This document shows positions 1-6,430 of a stretch of 7,544 nt of DNA, piece after piece (the stretch's first letter is position 1; each line of letters starts with the position of its first letter). Origin of the DNA: Planctomycetaceae bacterium (GTDB lineage: Bacteria; Planctomycetota; Planctomycetia; Pirellulales; JAEUIK01); NCBI GenBank assembly GCA_015493185.1, contig WGDQ01000767.1, positions 1-7,544 of the forward strand, given 5' to 3'. The notes under the pieces are model-generated. The model searched no databases, was not told the DNA's origin, and saw nothing but the letters and a program-made list of their open reading frames with translations. A program made the translations under genes and the position numbers.

Positions 1-1
1 C

Positions 2-2269
2 GGGCGTCTGTTTCTCGAAAAGTTCAACCCGGCGGAAGCCGCTCGCTCGCTCCAGCAGGCTCTAGCGATCAATCCTCGGGCGGCGTCCGTTTATGCAGCA
101 CTTGGGCAGTTGGCCGTCCAACGCTACGAGCTCGCCAAGGCCCGGCAGGCGGCCGAACACGCACTGAAGATCAATCCGCATCTCGTGGTGGCACACCAGG
201 TGCTGGCCGATATCGAAATGGCCAATTTTCGCGTCGATGCGGCGCTCAAACATCTGGAAACGGCACGTCGCATCAATCCGCGTGAAGAGACCACATTGGG
301 CCGAATCGCAGCGGCATGGATCGCACGCGATGGTTGGCCGAAGGCAAACAACACCGATGCGCCGCTGAACCGACTGCTGAATGAGGTGAATGAGTACAAT
401 CCGCGGGCCGGGCAGTTTTATCTGACGGCGGGCGTCCGTCTGGAAGAGCGGCGGAAGTTTGCGGCTGCCGAGCGGATGCTTCGTGAGGCAATCGAGCGCA
501 TGCCGCAAATTGTCGGCGCTCGGGCAGCCCTGGGCATGATGTCGATGCGGCTTGGCCGCGAAGACGAGGCGCGGCGTTTGCTCGAAACGGCGTTCGAAAT
601 CGATCCGTTCAATGTCCGTGTTAACAACATGCTGCAAGTGCTCGATGTGCTGTCCGGCTACGAGACGATCGAGACGAAATATTTTCTGGTGCGGTTCGAT
701 CCACGTCAGCGCATTTTGGCTCGGCACGTGGGAGCCTATTTGGAAGAAGTCTATCCTCAGTTGTGCGGTTGGCTTGGCCACGAGCCCAAGAATAAGACGC
801 TGTTCGAAATTTTCGGTCGGGCCCGAAACACGGGCGCTCATGGTTGGTTCAGCGCTCGCATGATTGGTTTGCCCTATGTGGGCACGGTGGCGGCGTGCGC
901 TGGCCGGATGGTTGCCATGGCATCGCCCAACGACATGGAAGAAAAGTTCAATTGGGCCCGCGTGCTAAAGCACGAGTTCGTACACGTAATCAACCTGGAG
1001 CAAACCAACGACAACGTGCCGCATTGGTTTACCGAGGCACTGGCGGTTTGGAACGAAGGTTACCCACGGCCCGAAGAGTGGCAGCGTGTGTTGGCACGGC
1101 GCCATGCCGCGGGCCGGCTTTTCAATCTGGAGACGATCAACCTGGGGTTTATCCGGCCGCAATCGAGCGAGGATTGGACGCTGGCCTACTGCCAGGCAGA
1201 GTTGTACGCCGAATACATGATGCAACGGTTCGGTTCCGAGTCGGTTGCGCGAATGCTCGACGCGTTTGCTGATAACCTGCCGACGCCAAAGGCCATCGAG
1301 CGCGCCTTGGGGGTTGATCTGGCGACTTTTGAGCAAGGATATCGCCGATATGTCGACCGATTGCTTGCTCGATCTGAAATGGGCGGGCTTTCCCAGACGA
1401 TCGACTTTGCCGCACTGGAGCGTCGACAGCGCCAAGAGCCGAACGATGCCGATCTGTCTGCACGCCTGGCCGCAGAATATTTGAATCGAAAACTGTATCC
1501 TGAGGCGAGACGCATGGCGAAGAAAACGCTGGCGTTGCGTCCGCAAGATCCACTGGCGAGCTACGTGATGGCCCGCTTGATGCTGCTGATCGGCGAAACG
1601 ACCAAAGCTCGGCAAATACTCGAAGCAGCGTACGAGGCCTTCGCTAAACACGATGGCAAGCAGGCCGAGGCGGGCAACGTCGAGCTGGCCGAACGGAGCG
1701 AGGTTGAGCGGTTTGGGGCCGAAAAAGTGCTCGCCTTGCTGGCAGCGTTGGCCTATCGGGCCGGAAACTACGATCGAGCGGCTCGGCTTTATGAGCAGGC
1801 GGCCCGTCACGATCCGCAAAACCCCAAATGGCCGCGTTTGCTGGCGCGTGTGTATCTAAAACAGCAAGCTGGCGAAGCCTTGGCTCGGGCGTTAGAAAAG
1901 GTGGCCCGTTTCGACGCCGACGATTTTCTGGTACGCAAAAAGCTGACACAGCTTGCCTTGAAGCGAGAAGACTACCGCCAAACGGTGCATTGGGCGCATG
2001 AATCGCTGCATATCGACGTGCTGGACGCAGACGTGCATCGTATGCTTGGGCAGGCACAGCTCGAGCTTGGAGAAACAGCCGCGGCCATTGCCGCATTCGA
2101 AACGGCGGCGGAATTGTCTCCCGATGATCCGTCGCTGCGGATGCTACTGGCCGACGCGTACCTTCAGGCGGGAAAACGCGACCAGGCCCGCCAAACGCTG
2201 GAAACATTGCTAGCGAAGCATCCCGATTATCCTGGCGCCGATGTACTGCTAGAAAGCCTGACACCGTGA
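2..2269 (+). CDS. TPR protein with central gluzincin-type (peptidase MA-like) metallopeptidase domain, 5'-partial
   Basis: The open reading frame runs in from the left edge: codons from base 2 already read as TPR sequence (for example ALAINPRAASVYAALG), so the TTG at 110 is not the real start. 755 residues are visible, numbered here from base 2. TPR-like helical pairs occupy about residues 10-110 and 136-218. A peptidase domain spans about 220-455 with HEFVH at 324-328 (zinc ligands H324 and H328, catalytic E325) and a downstream WFTEAL whose E345 fits the third ligand of a gluzincin. A second TPR block fills about 460-755. The layout resembles TPR proteins carrying a peptidase MA-like domain (Pfam Peptidase_MA_2 type). 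TPRs normally bind protein partners, so a protein-processing role is plausible, but the substrate is unknown. The signal peptide, if any, lies outside the window. The TGA stop overlaps the GTG start of the MazG-like gene by 4 bases, implying co-translation. The peptidase call is firm at motif level; activity is inferred. Confidence 0.9.
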   Translation, partial: GRLFLEKFNPAEAARSLQQALAINPRAASVYAALGQLAVQRYELAKARQAAEHALKINPHLVVAHQVLADIEMANFRVDAALKHLETARRINPREETTLGRIAAAWIARDGWPKANNTDAPLNRLLNEVNEYNPRAGQFYLTAGVRLEERRKFAAAERMLREAIERMPQIVGARAALGMMSMRLGREDEARRLLETAFEIDPFNVRVNNMLQVLDVLSGYETIETKYFLVRFDPRQRILARHVGAYLEEVYPQLCGWLGHEPKNKTLFEIFGRARNTGAHGWFSARMIGLPYVGTVAACAGRMVAMASPNDMEEKFNWARVLKHEFVHVINLEQTNDNVPHWFTEALAVWNEGYPRPEEWQRVLARRHAAGRLFNLETINLGFIRPQSSEDWTLAYCQAELYAEYMMQRFGSESVARMLDAFADNLPTPKAIERALGVDLATFEQGYRRYVDRLLARSEMGGLSQTIDFAALERRQRQEPNDADLSARLAAEYLNRKLYPEARRMAKKTLALRPQDPLASYVMARLMLLIGETTKARQILEAAYEAFAKHDGKQAEAGNVELAERSEVERFGAEKVLALLAALAYRAGNYDRAARLYEQAARHDPQNPKWPRLLARVYLKQQAGEALARALEKVARFDADDFLVRKKLTQLALKREDYRQTVHWAHESLHIDVLDADVHRMLGQAQLELGETAAAIAAFETAAELSPDDPSLRMLLADAYLQAGKRDQARQTLETLLAKHPDYPGADVLLESLTP

Positions 2270-2649
2270 ACGATTCTTCCGCTTCCTCTTCGCGCTCGCC
2301 TTCAGAGGGCCTATCGGAGCAGCCGTCGCAAGGGGCTGCATCCGCGACCATAACACTGGCCGGCTTTCAACACTTGATCCGCGAGATGTATCTGGAAAAA
2401 GATCTTGCCCGAGGCGTAGATGGCACGTTCATGTGGCTGATCGAAGAGATTGGCGAATTGGCGGCCGCCCTGCGAGAAGGAAGCCATCGTGATCGGATGG
2501 AGGAGTTTGCCGACGTGTTGGCCTGGCTGGCAACGATTGCCAACGCCGTGGATGTCGATTTGGGCGAAGCCGTTGTGCAAAAGTATGGGAAAGGTTGCCC
2601 GGGCTGCGGACAGTTCGTGTGCCGATGCTCCGATGCGGAGAAACCATGA
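2266..2649 (+). CDS. MazG-like nucleotide pyrophosphohydrolase with C-terminal four-Cys zinc-knuckle-like motif
   Basis: A 127-residue protein. The first ~28 residues are Ser/Ala/Gln-rich and probably disordered. The all-alpha MazG-like fold follows (about 30-108). It shows the two Mg-binding signatures of the all-alpha NTP pyrophosphatase superfamily: EEIGE (E60, E61, E64) and ExxD in EEFADVL (E80, D83). Such enzymes hydrolyse (d)NTPs to the monophosphate plus pyrophosphate, usually for pool cleaning; the substrate here cannot be told. It is a single-domain form, much shorter than the two-domain E. coli MazG. The tail carries CPGC-x4-CRC (C111, C114, C119, C121), which looks like a small metal-binding knuckle. 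The GTG start sits inside the previous stop (GTGA overlap) behind only a weak purine stretch, so coupling from the upstream gene probably drives translation. Its own TGA overlaps the next ATG. A downstream start would cut into the fold, so GTG 2266 is preferred. Confidence 0.88.
   Translation: MNDSSASSSRSPSEGLSEQPSQGAASATITLAGFQHLIREMYLEKDLARGVDGTFMWLIEEIGELAAALREGSHRDRMEEFADVLAWLATIANAVDVDLGEAVVQKYGKGCPGCGQFVCRCSDAEKP
2637..2640 (+). promoter_or_regulatory. Shine-Dalgarno GGAG for the large membrane protein
   Basis: GGAG lies 5 bases before the ATG at 2646, inside the last codons of the MazG-like gene. It is the best-placed ribosome-binding site in the cluster. It favours ATG 2646 over the in-frame alternatives at 2760 (ATG) and 2814 (GTG), neither of which has a comparable site. 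Confidence 0.6.
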
Positions 2650-5162
2650 AAGCCGCCAGCGACATGTGCCACAGCCAGCCCAGGCGACTTTGGAGAGCAT
2701 CGCCCGGTTTCTCGGCCGCCCGAGGCCGTTTCGGCTTGAAATTGCCTTTGCGCGGCGCGATGCACGATCGTTGCGTCCAATGGCGCGGTCTTGCCCTGAG
2801 AAAGTGTCGCCGTGTGTCACTGCGATACGCTGGCCTGCTGGGTGCCGTTTTGTTGTGGCTCGCCGCGTTTGGGACGCAAAGCTTGCAAGCGGTTGCCGAA
2901 ACGCCAGAACCACCTGCCGATGCGCTCGCTCCCCAAATCGTGGCCGTAAAAGCAGGCTTCGAGGGGTTATTCAAACTAGGTTTCTGGACGCCGTATCAGA
3001 TAACGATTCGTGGCGGCGCTCGGCCGATCGTTGCGCGGTTGGATTTGACCGTTCGCGATGGCGACAACGTGGCAACAACCATTGCGGCGCCACGACCGTT
3101 GCACATTCCGGCCGGCGATCAGATAACCGTTATGGCCTATGCCAAAACGGGCAGAGACAGCAAATGGCTGAACGTCGCCTTGCGATCGCCGTCGCAAGAA
3201 GGCGACCGCGTGCTGGTGCGGCAGTCGTTGCAGCTCGACGAAACGTTTTTGCCCGAAAACGACCGCCTTGTTGTGGGCATTGGGGCAGATGTGGGACTGG
3301 CCTCCGTGGCCAAGTTGCTCAACCGGTCGAAGTCGGGTTGGTATGACTCGCTGTTTCATGCGGCGCGGCCGGCCTCGTTCGATGAACTGCCGACGCGGTG
3401 GTATGGCTATGAGACAGTCGATTGGCTGATTGTCAGCCTTACTGATCCAACGCTTTACCGTGGCCTATCAGCTTCCGACGCGCGGTTTCAGGCGATCGAA
3501 CGTTGGGTGGCTCGCGGTGGGCAGCTCTTGCTGTTCGTAGGCGCTGAGGCGCCCGAGGCGCTGGCCCCAGAGAGCCCTTGGAGCCGTTTTGCGCCGGGCC
3601 GCTTTCAGGACATGGTGACGCTGGGCGTTTTCACCGCGATCGAGGCCTACAGCGGCAGTTCGGTGCCCGTTGCGACGGGCCGGCAACGAACAACTGTCGA
3701 GGTGCCCCGCTTTGCCGACGTGCGAGGTGTGGTTGAAGCACGCGAAGGAAATCTGCCGCTGGTTGTGCGTCGCGCTTACGGTTTTGGTCAGGTCGTGTTT
3801 GTCGGGCTCGACTTAGAGCAGCCACCGTGGCTTCAGTGGCCGGCTCGCAACCGTTTGGTAGCACGCTTGCTCGGGCACGATGTCGACAACCTCGGCGAAT
3901 TGGACACGGGTAGCGATGCGTGGGGCACGATGGCGATGGCCGGCTTCGACGATCTGTCCGGCAATTTGCGCGCGGTGCTAGATCAGTTTTCGGGCATTCA
4001 GATCGCGCCGTTCTGGTTGATCGCCGTTCTGGTATTTGCCTATATCTTGTGGATCGGCCCAGTCGATTACCTGCTGGTGAAATACGTTTTCCGCCGCATG
4101 GAACTGACCTGGATCACGTTTCCGACCGCGGTGCTTTTAATCAGTGCAGGTGCCTACGGTTTGGGACGCCACATGAAGGGCAGTGCGTTGCTGGTCAACA
4201 CGATCGACCTCTTCGACGTTGATATTGAGAGCGGTTTGGTGCGCGGCACGCATTGGTCCAACATTTTCAGTCCGCAAGTGGACACGTATACGGTCGAAGT
4301 TCAGCCGCTGCTGCCCGACGGCGCAACGCCAGCGGATGCCGAACGGCTGCTGTCGTGGTTGGGGTTGCCTGGCTTCGGCATCGGTGGCATGCAGTCGCCG
4401 ACAGCGGATGCCGTCGCCTGGAATCGAGGCTACCGCTACTCCGATGCGCTCGACCAATTGCTCGACGTACCGATTCAAGTGTGGTCGACCAAAAGCTTCG
4501 TGCAACGGTGGTCGACGCGCCGGTACAACCACACTTCGGCGCTTGATATCGAATTGCGGGAACGGGACGGTTTTTTGGAAGGTCGTATCACCAATCGGCT
4601 CGACATACCGGTTGAAGATGCGTTGTTGGCCTTCGGACGCTGGGCCTATCGTTTGGAAACCATTGCCCCAGGCCAGTCGGTCGCCATCGACCCGCTTCGC
4701 GATCCGCGAACTCTTGAGGCGGAACTGGCCGATCTGGCGCAGGCAACCAAAAATTCGGCTTCTCCGATGGCCGTCCGTCCGTTGTTCGCCAGCGACCCGG
4801 TCGACCTGGTTCGGCAGATGACCTTTTACCGGGCCGGGGGTGGTCGGAAACTAACCCAGCTCTCTCACCGTTATCAGTCGTTTGTCGACCTAAGCGCCCA
4901 TTTGAAGCTGGGGCGGGCCGTGCTGATCGGATTTCTGGAGCGTCCTGTAGGTCAGGTGCTTGTCAACGGCAATCCGCAGAAGAGCGAACACGATCGGCAT
5001 ACGACCTGCTTGCGTGTTGTTGTTCCGTTGGCCGAAACCTCCGCAGATGGGGCCTCGGTCGGGCACGACTCGGCAAACGCAGCTTTGAGCCGTGCCGAAC
5101 CGCTGCGCACGCCCGCCGATCAAACCCATCGTGACACGGATGTTCCCTCGATCGAGCAGTAA
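2646..5162 (+). CDS. Large membrane-anchored protein with GATase-like extracytoplasmic region and two central TM helices
   Basis: An 838-residue protein of uncharacterised function. Residues 1-60 are strongly basic, followed by a hydrophobic segment (about 61-80) and AVA-E at 82-85, a credible signal-peptidase site. A large soluble region (about 85-455) follows. Its part from ~205 to 400 (LVVGIG, DWLIVSL, GGQLLLFVG, GFGQVVFVGLD) looks like a class I glutamine-amidotransferase-like alpha/beta fold, with no catalytic Cys triad that I can identify. Two TM helices lie at about 456-475 and 489-507. The loop between them is Lys/Arg-bearing (VKYVFRR), so it is probably cytoplasmic, placing both 85-455 and 508-838 outside. 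The segment IGPVDYLLVKYVFRR recalls large bacterial membrane proteins often found beside ABC-2 transporter genes (from memory). ATG 2646 overlaps the MazG stop (ATGA) and has GGAG upstream. An ABC ATPase follows within 40 bases, making it a candidate partner. I assign no reaction. Confidence 0.85.
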   Translation: MKAASDMCHSQPRRLWRASPGFSAARGRFGLKLPLRGAMHDRCVQWRGLALRKCRRVSLRYAGLLGAVLLWLAAFGTQSLQAVAETPEPPADALAPQIVAVKAGFEGLFKLGFWTPYQITIRGGARPIVARLDLTVRDGDNVATTIAAPRPLHIPAGDQITVMAYAKTGRDSKWLNVALRSPSQEGDRVLVRQSLQLDETFLPENDRLVVGIGADVGLASVAKLLNRSKSGWYDSLFHAARPASFDELPTRWYGYETVDWLIVSLTDPTLYRGLSASDARFQAIERWVARGGQLLLFVGAEAPEALAPESPWSRFAPGRFQDMVTLGVFTAIEAYSGSSVPVATGRQRTTVEVPRFADVRGVVEAREGNLPLVVRRAYGFGQVVFVGLDLEQPPWLQWPARNRLVARLLGHDVDNLGELDTGSDAWGTMAMAGFDDLSGNLRAVLDQFSGIQIAPFWLIAVLVFAYILWIGPVDYLLVKYVFRRMELTWITFPTAVLLISAGAYGLGRHMKGSALLVNTIDLFDVDIESGLVRGTHWSNIFSPQVDTYTVEVQPLLPDGATPADAERLLSWLGLPGFGIGGMQSPTADAVAWNRGYRYSDALDQLLDVPIQVWSTKSFVQRWSTRRYNHTSALDIELRERDGFLEGRITNRLDIPVEDALLAFGRWAYRLETIAPGQSVAIDPLRDPRTLEAELADLAQATKNSASPMAVRPLFASDPVDLVRQMTFYRAGGGRKLTQLSHRYQSFVDLSAHLKLGRAVLIGFLERPVGQVLVNGNPQKSEHDRHTTCLRVVVPLAETSADGASVGHDSANAALSRAEPLRTPADQTHRDTDVPSIEQ

Positions 5163-5201
5163 GCGATCGATACCCACTCACTCAGGCTGGAATTGCAGAC
5201 C

Positions 5202-6128
5202 GTGATCGAAACGCACGACTTGACCAAGGTGTATGGCGATCTCTACGCCGTGAATCGTCTGGAGCTCAAGCTCGAGGCGGGCGATATGTTCGGTTTCATC
5301 GGCCCCAACGGAGCCGGAAAAACGACCACCATGCGCATTCTGGCCACGTTGCTCAATCCAACATGGGGCGAGGCGTACGTTTGCGGCTATTCGATCTATA
5401 CGCACCCCCGCGAAATCCGGCGTTCGATCGGTTACATGCCCGACTTTTTCGGCGTTTATGACGACATGAAGGTGATCGAGTATCTGGAATTTTTCGCGGC
5501 GGCGTATCGCATCAAAGGGCCGGCACGGCGAAAGATTTGCGACGAGGTGCTCGAACTGGTCGATCTGACCTACAAACGCGATGCCCTCGTTACCAGCCTG
5601 TCGCGAGGCATGACGCAACGGCTTGGTCTGGCCCGCGTGTTGCTGCACGATCCGCAAGTGCTCTTACTCGACGAGCCGGCGAGCGGCCTCGATCCTCGTG
5701 CGCGGATCGAGATTCGCGGGTTGCTCAAAGAGCTTGGCAAGATGGGGAAAACGATCATGATTTCCAGTCACATCTTGCCGGAGCTGGCGGACATCTGTAA
5801 CAAAATCGGCATCATCGAACGAGGCGAACTGCTGGTCAACGCCGCAGTGGCCGATGTGATGAAGCAGGTACGAGGGCAGATTTCGCTTTTAATCGGTGTC
5901 AAACAGCAGCCCGCCGATGCCGCCAAATTGCTCGAACAGCACGACAAAGTAGAAGCCGTTCGCCAACAGGACGGCCAACTTCTGGTCACGCTCAAAAGCG
6001 ATGTGGAGGACTACAGCGATCTGCCGCGTATCCTGATAGAAGGTGGCTTCGACCTGACGTTGTTCCAGGAAGAAGAGCTGAACCTGGAAACCGCGTTCAT
6101 GACGCTGACAAAAGGCGTGACGGCGTAG
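5202..6128 (+). CDS. ABC transporter ATP-binding protein (ABC-2/CcmA type)
   Basis: A 308-residue nucleotide-binding subunit that would power a membrane partner in export or in moving an extracytoplasmic complex. Walker A is GPNGAGKTT (34-42), the Q-loop region is IGYMPD with Asp81 where Gln or Glu is usual, the signature is LSRGMTQ (133-139), Walker B is LLLDEP with catalytic E158, and the switch histidine is H190 in SSH. After about residue 220 comes a C-terminal extension of the kind seen in CcmA-like exporters, ending near FMTLTKG. The GTG at 5202 gives the family-typical start MIETHDLTKVYG. An in-frame TTG at 5193 with AGG at 5184-5186 is an alternative adding three residues. It lies 39 bases after the membrane-protein stop with no obvious terminator between, so it is probably co-transcribed. 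No ABC-2 permease follows, since the next gene is convergent. The transported substrate is unknown. Confidence 0.94.
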   Translation: MIETHDLTKVYGDLYAVNRLELKLEAGDMFGFIGPNGAGKTTTMRILATLLNPTWGEAYVCGYSIYTHPREIRRSIGYMPDFFGVYDDMKVIEYLEFFAAAYRIKGPARRKICDEVLELVDLTYKRDALVTSLSRGMTQRLGLARVLLHDPQVLLLDEPASGLDPRARIEIRGLLKELGKMGKTIMISSHILPELADICNKIGIIERGELLVNAAVADVMKQVRGQISLLIGVKQQPADAAKLLEQHDKVEAVRQQDGQLLVTLKSDVEDYSDLPRILIEGGFDLTLFQEEELNLETAFMTLTKGVTA

Positions 6129-6208
6129 TGTGCCGTGATGGCATAGGCCACACAATGCCCAACGCCGCACGTCCGTACGTCTCGGACTTCACAGTACGGC
6201 ACGCCGCA

Positions 6209-6218
6209 ACCACGTGGT
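6209..6218. repeat. Perfect 10-bp palindrome ACCACGTGGT
   Basis: The sequence is its own reverse complement and contains the CACGTG core. It lies in the convergent gap, over 80 bases from the ABC stop and over 200 from the selA stop, so it is not in an obvious promoter position. It could be a protein-binding dyad or chance. Confidence 0.45.
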
Positions 6219-6244
6219 GCTTCTCTGTTCGGCTGCGGTGGTGC

Positions 6245-6290
6245 GATCGGCGCGATCTACGACGTAGCACATTGTGAACGAATCGCGATT
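6245..6290. repeat. Cluster of four short consecutive dyads
   Basis: In 46 bases there are GATCG-GCG-CGATC (6245-6257), CTACG-A-CGTAG (6257-6267), CACA-T-TGTG (6268-6276) and the perfect palindrome AATCGCGATT (6281-6290). They tile almost end to end. Each stem is only 4-5 bp, and no T-run follows on either strand, so this is not a standard terminator. The function is unknown. Confidence 0.45.
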
Positions 6291-6299
6291 GTGTACGAT
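6271..6299. repeat. Imperfect 12-bp direct repeat, 17-bp period
   Basis: ATTGTGAACGAA (6271-6282) and ATTGTGTACGAT (6288-6299) match at 10 of 12 positions. They overlap the dyad cluster and flank the centre of AATCGCGATT. The spacing is not an exact helical multiple. This may be chance or a binding site. Confidence 0.35.
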
Positions 6300-6430
6300 G
6301 CAACGCCAGCAGAAAGTTGGTTGGGAGAAAAGATCGGCGTAGCCTTGCAAAAACGGTGAAGCAGACGCAAACGTTGTTCGACTTGTCCGCTCGCAACGGG
6401 TTGGAATCCAGCCACGAAGCGTAACCTCAG

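Larger units (their letters stand above)
6129..6430. other. Convergent intergenic region, no gene seen
   Basis: These 302 bases separate the 3' ends of the ABC ATPase gene (plus) and selA (minus). No open frame here has a recognisable protein or a credible start. No stem followed by a T-run was found on either strand, so both transcripts may end by Rho or by a weak structure. Present are a tandem pair of near-identical 8-mers (6165-6180, 7 of 8 matching), a 6-bp stem CCGTAC/GTACGG (6173-6178 with 6194-6199), and an inverted pair GTGCCGT/ACGGCAC (6130-6136 with 6196-6202) that could nest around it. Several dyads listed separately follow. Confidence 0.6.

Noticed and set aside
965..1819. Long minus-strand open frame (284 codons) opposite the TPR peptidase gene, with similar ones at 62-841 and 1644-2351
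   Set aside because: The plus strand has recognisable TPR and zinc-peptidase sequence throughout. The antisense frames show no family motif, and long shadow frames are expected in GC-rich coding DNA.
2267..2269. TGA stop of the TPR gene as a possible selenocysteine codon, given selA nearby
   Set aside because: The frame after TGA runs only about 28 codons to a TAA with no TPR or other recognisable sequence, and a MazG start overlaps it. An ordinary stop is the simpler reading; the same applies to the TGA at 2647.
6128..6154. GTGTGCC/GGCCACAC hairpin at the ABC stop as an intrinsic terminator
   Set aside because: The stem needs a bulge and a large loop and is followed by ACAATGCCC, not a T-run.
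6097..6396. Minus-strand open frame of 99 codons crossing the convergent gap
   Set aside because: It overlaps the end of the ABC gene, has no recognisable domain or ribosome-binding site, and its composition does not resemble the neighbouring proteins.
6399..6415. GGTTGGAATCC resembling a tRNA T-loop in the gap next to selA (possible selC)
   Set aside because: The T-loop consensus is broken (TTGGAAT), the flanking bases do not form a 5-bp T-stem, and no acceptor or anticodon arm fits around it.
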